Of a stretch of DNA of 64,000 nucleotides, positions 53,501 to 61,770 are shown piece by piece. The notes beneath the pieces were generated by a model. It did no database searches. It saw nothing but the letters and a program-made list of their open reading frames with translations, and was not told where the DNA came from. Source of the stretch: Pirellulimonas nuda (GTDB lineage: Bacteria; Planctomycetota; Planctomycetia; Pirellulales; Lacipirellulaceae); the NCBI RefSeq assembly GCF_007750855.1, contig NZ_CP036291.1, forward strand, positions 2,294,001-2,358,000, written 5' to 3'. Every line of letters starts with the position of its first letter. The stretch's first letter is position 1. The translations under genes and the position numbers were made by a program.

Positions 53501-53521
53501 TTCAACCTCGGTGGGCTGTAG
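50516..53521 (+). CDS. Fused protein: PEP-CTERM beta-repeat module plus FG-GAP/rhamnogalacturonan-lyase-like propeller
   Basis: This is one frame of 1001 codons. Residues 1-450 are a signal peptide, a beta-repeat body (LTWSGGGDGQTFSHTANWLG), dockerin-like repeats (PGDLNADGRVDADDW and AGDIDGSGKVDEIDF) and TPEPRSGRLCLLAVAVWCV. About 60 low-complexity residues that read like translated spacer follow. A second start-like Met (52052) then begins MPLLSDQGLLLCRCVLVMAL, a second signal peptide, and an FG-GAP-type propeller (DTDRDGVDEVWFVG, DLDHDGVDEVLWGERVIELD, DLNGDGGHELVKGY). The end QRMTACGYNLFNLGG resembles PL11-type rhamnogalacturonan lyase relatives. Two independent genes starting at 50516 and 52052 without a stop between them is the alternative view. 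Confidence 0.65.
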   Translation: MRFCPLIPCCRLASWTLMGIAAQVSGATLTWSGGGDGQTFSHTANWLGTPTGGMIDVASLVDTYVVNSAANIANVFANLEFRAGGRLEMSAGDLDVLANGDFGLGRVESPPSFGSILLTGGRLSARYLAEMNVAIGGDATLSLSGPTNPVNTSTVDLLGSGATVHFLNETPAAFVSEHLTKFTVQGAAAVLGLNLQVVGDGNAGSLVTLLIPTAATVQLLVDRDTGNLSLSNTTGQAVEFFQYDIFSSAGGVSEALWNPISGRLDSPVNGGNGTVDPDDVWLRFTPSSSRTDLAEGTLGAAVLASGQSIELGAAWIASPFEDLVATMSLTNGADVPIEVIYSGSQLVDAITPGDLNADGRVDADDWPSLRDQLFTSVEGRLLVDAHAAGDIDGSGKVDEIDFLLFMAAFDGENGSGSFAAMSRATPEPRSGRLCLLAVAVWCVHRCGLRRSGGSLTDDRVLGDSRVPFERCRALRLTGPQAFHSGLDRVNGHALGFRHTKTIAGSPTPQASRMPLLSDQGLLLCRCVLVMALGGVGDLSAAPDLPITLEPVLSVQLEGAVRQLRAVPVALGPDRPLGFLTIHSADAEIDPYIGMFFFPRSTLKMTLFTEEGEQLWQRDLGPGVVPGIWFCPVFSFDTDRDGVDEVWFVGNQTPEHPLDYREHRLVRLDARTGERTGDWPWPYRAEPPQTMSHTYRNFIFGGFVRDEPVLVTAQGTYGRMALQGWNADMTRRWGTSLDPVRDGMARGSHVSPVVDLDHDGVDEVLWGERVIELDRGAPRFCADQGRWDGHSDIVMPVLMRERNEWLIFTCREEQVEMPPRIVMFNATGDRRWAALEHGHIDTGWAAHLGPHGGAAVLGVRVGNKVRDAQGERRLETESFVFDADHGQPLHLGFDPYTTIPVDLNGDGGHELVKGYFEGDGEVLDHRGRSLGNVGGLVAMCSKFMNRPGEQILSYRRDGKVTLWADANAIDSEAALKRYALRCYYTNQRMTACGYNLFNLGGL

Positions 53522-53750
53522 GCCGCTGTTGGGAGGCGGGTTTCCCGGAGACTGGAACGCAACGGGGGACACGCAGCCAGCGGTACTATGCTTCGATTTA
53601 AACTAGCAGTTGCTCGTCGCGGAGTTCGGATGCTGTGTTGGGTCTTCGTCGGCTGGGAAGTGTCTTACCTGAGGAACTGCGTCGCTGGTTCAGTCGCTTG
53701 GTTTCCCTCGTGGGTACGCGGCGATCGGCGGCTCCTAGGAATGGCCGGTT

Positions 53751-53798
53751 TTCAAGCGCCCCGAGGTGGCCGGTTTTAAGCGCCCCGTGACACGAAAC
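53751..53798. repeat. Tandem transposon-end-like repeat
   Basis: GGCCGGTTTT(C)AAGCGCCCC occurs twice in direct orientation about 26 bases apart. Short directly repeated blocks of this type are seen at the ends of IS21-like elements, but no istA/istB gene is present here, so this would be a left-over end. Confidence 0.5.
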
Positions 53799-53974
53799 CA
53801 CCCGAATTCCGTGGACCGCTAGTTTTTCTGCCCCCTGTAGGTCGGTAAGGGCCCTGGCTACCGATATCCACCCGTTCGTAGGGCCGGTCTGGATGTAAAC
53901 CTTCGCGGCCAGAATGGTGTCGAGTAGCACGAGTTCTTCTTTCTCATTGCTGAACGACCGCCCGCTGAGCATTG

Positions 53975-54113
53975 AAGAGCTTCGAAGGCCTGGCCGAGTG
54001 TGTCCGCAGCCAGCTCGGCCCCGAGCCGCTGGCCCGGGACTTGTTCGTGTTCCGCGAAAAAGGGTGGGCATCTGTTGAAGGTGCTGTGCTAGGACACGGA
54101 CGGGTGGGTGATC
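53975..54113 (+). pseudogene. IS66 TnpB (Orf2) remnant
   Basis: The frame encodes KSFEGLAECVRSQLGPEPLARDLFVFREK, the conserved core of the IS66-family TnpB accessory protein. After a frameshift it continues HLLKVLC-stop-DTDGWVI, where the family has a Trp at the stop codon. Start, end and the main transposase are missing, so it is a dead fragment. Confidence 0.82.
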
Positions 54114-54331
54114 AACGGCAGCCAGCTGCTACGGCTGCTCGCGTGGCTTGAGCCTACAGCTCGTTGCAGCACGTGAACTGGATCAAATTTTTTTGGCAGA
54201 ACCACTCTTGCCACGCGCGTGACCCATGGCATACTCGCGGCCATATCGAGCGTCGCCCAAATCCCCGACGACCCGCGGCTCCTCAAGCAGTGCTCGCCTC
54301 CCGCTGAGCGGGCCGTCTGACGAAGGCTGGC

Positions 54332-54753
54332 CTACCGGTACTTGAGGAAGTAGTCGATTCCGGCTTGGGCGCACTCCATGTCTTGCTGGGGGGTGCCGGA
54401 GCTGAGGCCGATGCCGCCGACGACTTGGCGATCGACCTCCACCGGCAAGCCGCCGCCGACCACGCACAGCCGGCCGCCGATGGCGGTGTGGATGCCGAAC
54501 ACCAGGTTGCCGGGCTGGCAGGCCTGGTTGTAGACGTGGGTCGCCTTGCGGGCGCCGGCGGCGGTGAAGGCCTTGTCTTGGGAGATGGTGATGCTGGTCA
54601 CCTTGCCGCCGTCCATCCGCTCGAACGCGATCAGGTGGGCCGCTTCGTCGGTGATGGCATGCACATCGGCACGCCGATCTCAACCGCTTTGGCGCGGGCG
54701 CCGTCGATGAGCAGCTTGGCGTCGTCGATGGAGAGACGGGAGATCTGGAGCAT
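54332..54753 (-). pseudogene. Second glcG copy, frameshifted
   Basis: It aligns along its whole length with the intact glcG at 13661-14083 (AFTAAGARKATHVYNQACQ, then GIGLSSGTPQQDMECAQAGID). One base is missing near 54659 compared with the intact copy, which breaks the frame between GVPM and ITDEA. The first about 30 codons (from the ATG at 54753) and the last about 107 codons are therefore in different frames. Confidence 0.85.
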
Positions 54754-54904
54754 GGGGGAGAGTGCGTTCGAGGGTCTGGGAAGGGAGAGGTGGAGATGAC
54801 GGGAGATGGGGGGATGGCGGATGGGCGGGGCTGAGGGGTTTGCCAGTGGCTACCGAACTCAAATACTTAGTTGCGTTCGAGCCTAGCGTGCCCTCTGAGA
54901 GGGC

Positions 54905-57118
54905 CTATCCCCCTATCCCTTCCTTATCCCCACCTCCCCCTTCCTTCGCCGCGGCCTGCCGTGCTTTGGCTTCGCGGCGGCGGGCGTGGAGGATGGGTTC
55001 GGTGTAGCCGTTGGGTTGGGCGGCGCCTTGGAAGATCAGGTCGCAGGCGGCGGCGAAGGCGATGCTGGCGTCGAAGTTAGGCGCCATGTTTTTGTAGGCG
55101 GGGTCGCCGGCGTTTTGGCGATCGACCACGGCGGCCATGCGGTGCAGCGTGGCGAGCACCTGCTCGCGCGTGCAGACACCGTGGCGCAGCCAGTTGGCGA
55201 TGTGCTGGCTAGAGATACGCAGCGTGGCGCGGTCTTCCATCAGGGCGACGTTGTTGATGTCGGGAACCTTCGAGCAGCCGATCCCTTGGTCGATCCAGCG
55301 GACGACGTAGCCCAAGATGCCCTGCGTGTTGTTGTCGAGTTCGGCCTGGATTTGTTCGGCGGAGAGCTGCTTGTCTCCCAGCAGCGGGATAGTGAGGATG
55401 TGGTCGAGGCTGGCCGCGGGGCGGTCGGCCAGCTCTTGCTGGCGGGCGCGGACGTCGACCGCGTGGTAGTGCATGGCGTGCAGCACCGCGGCGGTGGGGG
55501 AAGGCACCCAGGCGGTGTTGGCGCCGGCCCGGGGGTGGGCCTGCTTGGCGTCCATCATCTGCCGCATCTCGTCCGGTTTGGGCCACATCCCCTTGCCGAT
55601 CTGCCCCCTGCCCCGCAGGCCGTACGCGAGGCCGACGTCGACGTTCCAGTCCTCGTACGCGGCGATCCAGGGCTGCTGCTTGATCGCCTCCTTGGGGAGG
55701 AACGGCCCCGCCTGCATGCTGGTGTGGATCTCGTCGCCGGTGCGGTCGAGGAAGCCGGTGTTGATGAACACCAGCCGCTCGCGGACCGGGCGGATGCACT
55801 CGGGGAGGTTGACCGTGGTGCGGCGCTCCTCATCCATTACGCCCACCTTGATGGTGTTGGCCGGGAGCCCCAGCCCCCGCTCGACCATGGCGAACAGTTC
55901 GCACGTGAGCTTTGCCTCGTCCGGGCCGTGCATCTTCGGCTTGACGATGTAGACGCTGCCGGCGCGGCTATTGGCGCGGGCGCCCTGCTTCTGCAGGTCG
56001 TGGATTGCGCACGCGGTGGTGACGAGCGCGTCGAGGAAGCCCTCGGGGATCTCGTTTCCTTCAGGGTCGAGCACCGCGTCCGTGGTCATCAGGTGGCCCA
56101 CGTTGCGCACCAGCAGCAGGCTGCGGCCCGGGAGCGTGAGCGTGGCGCCGTCGGGCGTGGAGAACGAGCGGTCGTCGTTCAGCCGGCGCGTCATCTGCTT
56201 GCTGGCTTTCTGAAAGGTGTCTTCCAGGTCTCCCTTCATCAGCCCCAGCCAGTTGCGGTAAACGGCCGTCTTGTCGTCGGCGTCGACGGCGGCGATGGAG
56301 TCTTCGCAGTCCTGAATCGTTGTCACGGCTGCTTCGAGGACGACGTCCTTCAACCCCCCCGGCGCGTCCTTGCCGATCGGGTCGGCCGGGTCGATCAGCA
56401 GCTCGATGTGCAGGCCGTGGTTGCGCAGCAGAATCGACTCAAGCGCACCGTCTTCGTGATACCCGACGAACTGCTCGGGGTGGGCGAGTTCCACCCGTTT
56501 GTTCTCCGCGAGCAAGGCGACCAACCGGCGTGGCGTGTCCGGGGTCAGTTCGAAGCTGGCGACGTCCGCGTAGCTGCCAGAGGCGAGCGGCGCCGCTTGG
56601 TCGAGGAACCGGCAGGCGTAGGCGATCACCTGCCGGCCACGCTCCGGGTCGTAGCCCGTCGGTTGCTCACTCGGCGGAGCGATAACGTTGGTTCCGTACA
56701 ACGCGTCGTACAGGCTCCCCCAGCGGGCGTTGGCGGCGTTCAGTGCGAAGCGGGCGTTCATCACGGGGACCACCAGTTGGGGCCCCGCTATCTGGGCGAT
56801 CTCGTCGTCCACGCCGGTGGTCGTTACCTCGACGCGGCCCTTTTGAGGGACGAGGTAGCCGATTTCGGTGAGGAACCGGCGGTACGCGGTGGCGTCGAAT
56901 GCGGCGTGGGCATGGTGCCAGGCGTCGATCTGGGCCTGCAGTGCGTCTCGCCGCTGGAGAAGGGTGCGGTTGCGTGGCGTCAAATCCGCCACGATTTTTG
57001 CCAAACTTTGCCAGAACGCATCCGGCGTGACAGGGGTTCCGGGGAGGACTTCGCCCTCGATAAAGCTGCGCAGGACTGAGGCAACCTGCAGACCGTGGTG
57101 GTCGGATCGTTGCGTCAT
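54905..57118 (-). CDS. glcB: Malate synthase G, second copy
   Basis: The 737-residue protein starts [19 protein letters not shown], aligned with the first copy, so 57118 is preferred over 57142. It keeps the same motifs ([44 protein letters not shown] and [11 protein letters not shown]) and the same end ([20 protein letters not shown]) plus a short Gly/Lys-rich tail. The frame is intact although both neighbours are frameshifted and no glcDEF lies nearby. It would make malate from glyoxylate and acetyl-CoA as the copy at 14114 does. Confidence 0.92.
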   Translation of the reverse strand: MTQRSDHHGLQVASVLRSFIEGEVLPGTPVTPDAFWQSLAKIVADLTPRNRTLLQRRDALQAQIDAWHHAHAAFDATAYRRFLTEIGYLVPQKGRVEVTTTGVDDEIAQIAGPQLVVPVMNARFALNAANARWGSLYDALYGTNVIAPPSEQPTGYDPERGRQVIAYACRFLDQAAPLASGSYADVASFELTPDTPRRLVALLAENKRVELAHPEQFVGYHEDGALESILLRNHGLHIELLIDPADPIGKDAPGGLKDVVLEAAVTTIQDCEDSIAAVDADDKTAVYRNWLGLMKGDLEDTFQKASKQMTRRLNDDRSFSTPDGATLTLPGRSLLLVRNVGHLMTTDAVLDPEGNEIPEGFLDALVTTACAIHDLQKQGARANSRAGSVYIVKPKMHGPDEAKLTCELFAMVERGLGLPANTIKVGVMDEERRTTVNLPECIRPVRERLVFINTGFLDRTGDEIHTSMQAGPFLPKEAIKQQPWIAAYEDWNVDVGLAYGLRGRGQIGKGMWPKPDEMRQMMDAKQAHPRAGANTAWVPSPTAAVLHAMHYHAVDVRARQQELADRPAASLDHILTIPLLGDKQLSAEQIQAELDNNTQGILGYVVRWIDQGIGCSKVPDINNVALMEDRATLRISSQHIANWLRHGVCTREQVLATLHRMAAVVDRQNAGDPAYKNMAPNFDASIAFAAACDLIFQGAAQPNGYTEPILHARRREAKARQAAAKEGGGGDKEGIGG

Positions 57119-57159
57119 GAGTGGGCCGGTCGGCGCCGGCAAGGGCTGAAGGAAGCGGT

Positions 57160-57971
57160 TCAGTCGCTGGAAGGGGCGTGCCCCAACCGCAGCGACACAA
57201 CGTCCGCAGCCGCGATGACTTCGCGGGCGCGCACGGGAAGCAGCCTCTTCGGCAGCCTTGAAGCGGGGGCCGAGACGCTGAGCGCCGCGACAACGGCGCC
57301 CGACGCGTTTCTCACCGGGGCGGTAACGCAGCGGACGCCGAGCTCACGCTCCTGGTCGTCGATGGCATACCCCTGCGCCTTCACGCGACGCAGCTCGGAG
57401 AGCAGCTGCCGAGGGCCGGGGGTGGTGTGGGGGGTAAAGGCTTTGAACTCGATCTCGGCGAGCAGGCGGGACACCTCCTCGACGGGCCGCCAAGCCAACA
57501 ACGCCTTGCCGACCCCCGTGCAATAGACAGGCGCCCAGTGCCGAGCTCGGTGAACATCCGAACTGAACGCAGCGACTCGACCTGATGGATGTACACCGCG
57601 TGGCCGCTCTCTAGAATTGCTAGGTTCGCTGTTTCGCCGGTGAGGGCGACGAGATCCTCCATTGCGCCACTCGCGGCGCTTGGGAGCGGGATCGCCGCTG
57701 CGTACGCTGCGCCGATCTGCATGGCGCTGGCGCCCAGTCGGTAGCGGCCAGTCGCGGTGTCCTGTTGCACGTAGCCCCGTTGGCACAGCGTCTCCAGCAA
57801 CCGGAAGGTGGTGCTGCACGTGAGCCCGGTGGCCCGCGCGACTTCGCTCAGCATCTCGTCTCCGCCCCCCTTTAGGGCCTCGAGCACGCTCAACCCCCGC
57901 TCCAACGCACGGACTGGAGGGACGCTGGTCCTAGTCCGTACGCGTCCCCGCTTAGTAGTTGCGTCGCCCAT
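57160..57971 (-). pseudogene. Second iclR copy, frameshifted
   Basis: From the ATG at 57971 it matches the intact regulator at 16353-17165 ([30 protein letters not shown], then [19 protein letters not shown]). One base is missing near 57535, after FTELG, compared with the intact copy. The effector-domain half ([19 protein letters not shown] to a GHAPSSD end) continues in another frame. The DNA-binding half could still be made as a roughly 196-residue product with a foreign tail. Confidence 0.85.
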
Positions 57972-57988
57972 AGAGTCAGCTTATAGCC

Positions 57989-58036
57989 TTTCATTTTGTT
58001 GTCAAATGAAAAGCCTTTATCGCTAGTTGATAAATA
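57989..58036. promoter_or_regulatory. Candidate IclR operator in front of the second iclR copy
   Basis: Arms TTTCATTT (57989-57996) and AAATGAAA (58004-58011) form a perfect 8-bp inverted repeat around TGTTGTC. TTTGTTGTCAA (57995-58005), GAAAAG (58008-58013) and TTGATAAATA (58027-58036) repeat the blocks and spacing seen at 17191-17232. It is better as a palindrome than the first copy, although the regulator next to it is broken. Confidence 0.6.
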
Positions 58037-58427
58037 GGCTTGCGAGCGTAGGTTGTCGGCTGCTGGTGATCCGGCACCAGGCGGAGCGACTTGAGCTTCG
58101 GAATGGAAGATCTAGAAATGCGGCCGCCAAAGGAATGGGTAGGTTTGCGACGTTGCCAATCGCACAGGCGGCCCAGGTTGCGAAGCGGCTCGCACGGCTC
58201 AACTACGGGCGGGATGCATTCGCCCGGTTGCCCGGGTAAAACCCGACGCAAATGATCTCGGTCTGACCCGCCAACTTTCAGGGTTGCGAGCTCCGCGGCA
58301 CTATCTGCGGCCCGAAGGCTCTCCAACACTCTTTCTCAGAGGGCGCCGGTAGTGAGGCCCGCCGATCTTTCTAAGACACTGCTCGCCTGCATTCTCATCA
58401 TCATGGGGGCCACATCAGCCAGAACAT

Positions 58428-58901
58428 TTGGGTAGGCGTCCCAATCCGGCGGAGCGTCTAAAGTGGGACCGTCCGCGGGACTACTTGCGGGCGGGATGCG
58501 AGAGCTTTGAAGCCGTATTCGTTCTCCACGGAAGCCGCTTTGCTGAAGGGGGCGCGGGAGTCTTCGCCTTCAGACGGGCATCAGGCATCATGGGCTTCCG
58601 AGGTGAATGCCCTGTAGGAACCGAGGGCGATCGGGTAGATGCGTTCATCCAGCAGCGGCTCAAGGCGATCGCAAGATTTGAACACCCTTGTTCCGTCGTA
58701 TTCCTCAATCACGATCAAGGCTACGCACCCGACCTAGGTGCGATCCTGATGCTCGGCCATAAGGTGTCGTTGGTCGGCTTCCCCGAGGAAATGGCGCCGA
58801 AGCTTCTAGGGCTGGCAGACCAGGGCGCCAGCGTGATCGATTTAGGGCGGGACGCGTACGCTTTCATCGTGACACTTCCGAGACACCATCTCGCCTGCTG
58901 A
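58428..58901 (+). CDS. Possible NYN/PIN-like domain protein (may be a remnant)
   Basis: The frame encodes up to 157 residues from a TTG. Its middle and end (GDRVDAFIQQRLKAIARFE, then SVVFLNHDQGYAPDLGAILMLGHKVSLVGFPEEM and VIDLGRDAY) resemble the NYN fold: an Asp-rich helix, a strand ending in a D-Q-Y-A-P motif, then a shift-in-strand and a DL end. NYN proteins are nucleases or RNA-binding. The start region is poor and no good ribosome site is seen, so a truncated or dead gene is possible. Confidence 0.4.
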   Translation: MGRRPNPAERLKWDRPRDYLRAGCESFEAVFVLHGSRFAEGGAGVFAFRRASGIMGFRGECPVGTEGDRVDAFIQQRLKAIARFEHPCSVVFLNHDQGYAPDLGAILMLGHKVSLVGFPEEMAPKLLGLADQGASVIDLGRDAYAFIVTLPRHHLAC

Positions 58902-59039
58902 GGGTGCGTAGGCCGCCGCAGCTAGAGGCGTAACTGCCAAGCATCGAGCCCATCCTAGCGTCATCGGTCGCGTAGCTTATACAGGCGGAGCGCTTGGCGG
59001 CGAGGAGATAACGGACTTGTGCTAGGCGCCGGACGTGAT

Positions 59040-59276
59040 CGCCCGGCAGATCGTCTGGTACAACGGCGAGCAATTGCATCAGCCGTTGGGTACCTGTGGC
59101 CGATCGACTATTACCGGGGCGACCCGGAGACGCTCAAGGAAGCGCGTCGCAGGAAGATGGCCCAGGCCCGGTATCGGCGGCGAGAACAAAACCTGAAACT
59201 GCGGCAGCCGACGCTGCCGCTGGAGTCCCCGGAGTGTGTTGCTAACCAAGCGACGGAAAAGTCTCAGAGTGGATGA
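59040..59276 (+). pseudogene. Transposase/integrase-core C-terminal remnant
   Basis: One frame reads RQIVWYNGEQLHQPLG and, after a frameshift, another reads YLWPIDYYRGDPETLKEARRRKMAQARYRRREQNL. Together they match the end of DDE integrase-core transposases (WYN-x2-RLH-x-ALGY-x3-DYYRGDP) of IS481/IS3 type. The catalytic part is absent. Confidence 0.75.
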
Positions 59277-59303
59277 AACAATTCAAAGGATCCTCATGAG
59301 TGA

Positions 59304-59357
59304 CCTTTTGTGCTGCCTTGCGCCTTCTCGTGGCCATCGTCCCTCGTCTCTCCCTGC
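59304..59357. repeat. Half-arm of the CACAGAG-type inverted repeat
   Basis: TTTTGTGC, GCCTTCTCGTGGC and ATCGTCC occur in the same order as in the right arm of the large inverted repeat at 22423-22493. The opposite arm is missing here. Confidence 0.6.
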
Positions 59358-59366
59358 CATTAGTAG

Positions 59367-60626
59367 TTAGTCGTTGTTCAGCGCGCGAGCGAAGAAGTCG
59401 TCCTGGCCGAAGTTGCCGCTCTTGAGCGCGAGATCGAGACTTGGTTTGCCGGTTGACTGCGTCCAAGGAACGCCAGGGGCGATCGACGGTCCGATCCGTA
59501 GCGAGGCAATCCCGAGGGCCCGCAGCACGGCGCCGGAGGTTTCACCCCCAGCCACCACCAGCCGACGCACTCCAAGATCAACCAATCCGCGGGCGAGCCG
59601 GCCCATCGCGTCCTCAACCAACGACGTGGCCCGCTCGCCCAGCGACATGCGTGTCTCGTCAATCTCGTCGGGCGTCGCAGTCGATGAGATCAGCACCGGG
59701 CCATCAGCCAGGCGCGGCTCGGCCCAGGCGAGCGACTCTCCAACCACGTCCTCGCCCGCGGCGAGCCTGCGAGGGTCCAACCTCAAGGCCGGGCGGCTGG
59801 CGGTCCAAGCGGCGACCTGTCGCTGCGTTGCGGTAGAGCAGCTACCGGCCAGCACCGCGGCGCTGCCGGCGGTGGGGGCGAACGCGGCGGCGGCCGGATC
59901 GCCCGATAGCAAACCGTTGCGGCGGTAGGCACGCCCCAATGGAGTTGCGAGCGCCGATGCGCCGGTGATCAGCGGTGCATCGACCAGGGCGCAGGCCCAG
60001 GCGGCGAGGTCTTCATCGCTCACAGCGTCTGCGATCGCCAGCCGTACCCCCTCGTCTCGGAGCTCGGCGAGCCGCGCCTGAATCGCCACGCTCCCCGCCC
60101 GCACCACGCCGAGCGGCGCCAGGCCCACTCCGCCCCGCGTTTGCAGGACTAGCCAACGCACCAGGTTTGCATCGGTCATCGGGGTCAGCGGGTGGTGCTG
60201 CATACCTGACTCCTGGAGAAGCACATCGCCGACGAACAGGTGGCCGCGGTAGACAGTGCGTCCATTCTCAGGGAACGCGGGGCAGAAGACGGTCTGCTCG
60301 GCTCCGATTGCTTCGAGCAGCGCTTCGGCCACCGGGCCGATGTTGCCCAGCGGAGTCGAGTCGAAGGTAGATCCGTACTTAAAGTAAAACCGTTCGATCC
60401 CGGCGGCCCGCAGCGCCGCAAGCGCCTGGAGCGACTCGCGCACTGCGGCGTCGGCGTCGATCGACCGCGTCTTGAGCGACACCACGATGGCGTCGATGTC
60501 GGTGCAATTGGGCAGCGATCGAGGAACGCCGATCCACTGCACAGTGCGCATTCCACCCCGCACCAGCATCGACCCTAAGTCCGCGGCTCCGGTGAAGTCG
60601 TCCGCGATACAACCTAGAAGGGGCAT
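59367..60626 (-). CDS. OtnK-like four-carbon acid sugar kinase (DUF1537)
   Basis: The 419-residue protein starts at MPLLGCIADDFTGAADLGSML, the DUF1537 N-terminal motif, so 60626 is preferred over 60674. IERFYFKYGSTFDSTPLGNIGP, VFCPAFPENGRTVYRGHLFV and the C-terminal nucleotide site VVAGGETSGAVLRALGI follow. The family phosphorylates 3-oxo-tetronate, erythronate or threonate acid sugars in the cytoplasm. No aldolase or dehydrogenase partner lies beside it in this window. Confidence 0.87.
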   Translation of the reverse strand: MPLLGCIADDFTGAADLGSMLVRGGMRTVQWIGVPRSLPNCTDIDAIVVSLKTRSIDADAAVRESLQALAALRAAGIERFYFKYGSTFDSTPLGNIGPVAEALLEAIGAEQTVFCPAFPENGRTVYRGHLFVGDVLLQESGMQHHPLTPMTDANLVRWLVLQTRGGVGLAPLGVVRAGSVAIQARLAELRDEGVRLAIADAVSDEDLAAWACALVDAPLITGASALATPLGRAYRRNGLLSGDPAAAAFAPTAGSAAVLAGSCSTATQRQVAAWTASRPALRLDPRRLAAGEDVVGESLAWAEPRLADGPVLISSTATPDEIDETRMSLGERATSLVEDAMGRLARGLVDLGVRRLVVAGGETSGAVLRALGIASLRIGPSIAPGVPWTQSTGKPSLDLALKSGNFGQDDFFARALNND

Positions 60627-60690
60627 TTTGCTAGTTATCGAAGAACCATGTACGGGTGAACGGGTGAACCGCAACGGACAAGGGGGAGAA

Positions 60691-61722
60691 TCAAGGTGAA
60701 TTGGCGGGTGAGGTGGCGAGGAGACAAGGCGCCCGTCGCTCAGCGAAGATGTTGCGGTAACGGACCGAGGTGTGGTCTCCCTGCAGCAGAACGGGGCCCG
60801 GCAAGGTGTCGTCGGCCGCTAAACCTCCGCCGGTGCAACCCTCTACCGGTTGATTGTCGATTACTACTTGGTCGTTCAGCACCACGGTGACGTGACGATC
60901 GACGAGGGTCAGTTCATACGAGTTCCACTCCCCCCCGGGCTTGGCCGCGTTGTGGGACGGCTGGATCCGTCCAAAGATGGCGCCGGGGCCCGACAGCCCC
61001 TGCATCTGGCTATCCCTATCCACTACTTGCGCCTCGTACATGCCGCGTAGGTACACGCCGCTGTTACCGCCGGCCGGCACGTTGTACTCCAGCGTCAGCC
61101 GGTGGTCTTCGAACTCCAGGTCCGTGATCAGGTTGCCGTACTCGCCGTAGGCGTCGAACGTGGTCTTGGGGGTGTGGTTCACCAGCTCACCCCCCTCCGC
61201 CCGCCAGCCATTCTTCTTGCTCGGGTCCGCGAGTCGCCAGCCGGCGAGGTCTTTGCCGTTAAATAGTGAGATCGGCGCCTCAAACGCGACCTGAGCCCGG
61301 TCGGGGCGATCCGGATGATGAGGGATGCGCTTGCCGATCAGTCGCATCCGCTTTTTTTGGCCGCTGTTCGGCCCCAGCACTTTACACTCAAGCTGAAGCG
61401 CGCCCTCGACCATGCGAGCCACGATCGGTTCGCTGATCGCCAGCGCGTGGTCGGCGCGCCCGTGGGGTTTCCAGCGGATGGGATGCGGGATCTCGAGCGT
61501 GCCGTTTGCGAAACGTGGATGCGCAACAAGCTGAGGTGCGCCCACGCTCCACAACAGCCGGACGGAGATGGCGTCGTGGGCGCCTTCGATGGCTATCCAG
61601 AGGGGCGACCGGTCGGGGAGCTGAAAGGCCCAGTTCCCCGCGAGCGGGTTGCCGTTCTCGGCGGCCGCCGCAACCAACGGGGTCAGCAGCGCCAGCGCGC
61701 CAAGGAACCTAGTTCTCGCCAT
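60691..61722 (-). CDS. Secreted DUF1080 (3-keto-disaccharide hydrolase-type) protein
   Basis: The 343-residue protein starts MARTRFLGALALLTPLVAAAA, a signal peptide. The second half has the DUF1080 pattern: ISLFNGKDLAGWRLADPSKKNGW, ITDLEFEDHRLTLEYNVPAGGNSGVYLRG, AAKPGGEWNSYELTLVD and VLLQGDHTSVRYRNIFA. The N-terminal 130 residues are an extra beta-rich part. Some members hydrolyse 3-keto sugars; the substrate here is unknown. It is downstream of the Tat-type protein, 48 bases apart, so an operon is likely. Confidence 0.85.
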   Translation of the reverse strand: MARTRFLGALALLTPLVAAAAENGNPLAGNWAFQLPDRSPLWIAIEGAHDAISVRLLWSVGAPQLVAHPRFANGTLEIPHPIRWKPHGRADHALAISEPIVARMVEGALQLECKVLGPNSGQKKRMRLIGKRIPHHPDRPDRAQVAFEAPISLFNGKDLAGWRLADPSKKNGWRAEGGELVNHTPKTTFDAYGEYGNLITDLEFEDHRLTLEYNVPAGGNSGVYLRGMYEAQVVDRDSQMQGLSGPGAIFGRIQPSHNAAKPGGEWNSYELTLVDRHVTVVLNDQVVIDNQPVEGCTGGGLAADDTLPGPVLLQGDHTSVRYRNIFAERRAPCLLATSPANSP

Positions 61723-61770
61723 CCTCGGCTGACTCCTGGGGCCTTTAACCGCAAGTACGTGCAATCCGCA

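Larger units (their letters stand above)
53522..54331. other. IS-debris region without intact genes
   Basis: About 800 bases between the propeller gene and the second glc block. I can identify repeated IS-end-like sequence near 53743-53800 and an IS66 TnpB remnant (listed separately). The rest shows no family-like reading frame on either strand. Confidence 0.6.
58037..59366. other. Degenerate region with IS debris and one possible small gene
   Basis: Apart from the NYN-like frame, the transposase remnant and the repeat half-arm listed separately, I see no gene here on either strand. The region has lower coding character than its neighbours and looks like decayed mobile-element territory. Confidence 0.5.

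Noticed and set aside
57991..58329. Small minus-strand frame upstream of the second iclR
   Set aside because: No family-like residues and it covers the candidate operator.
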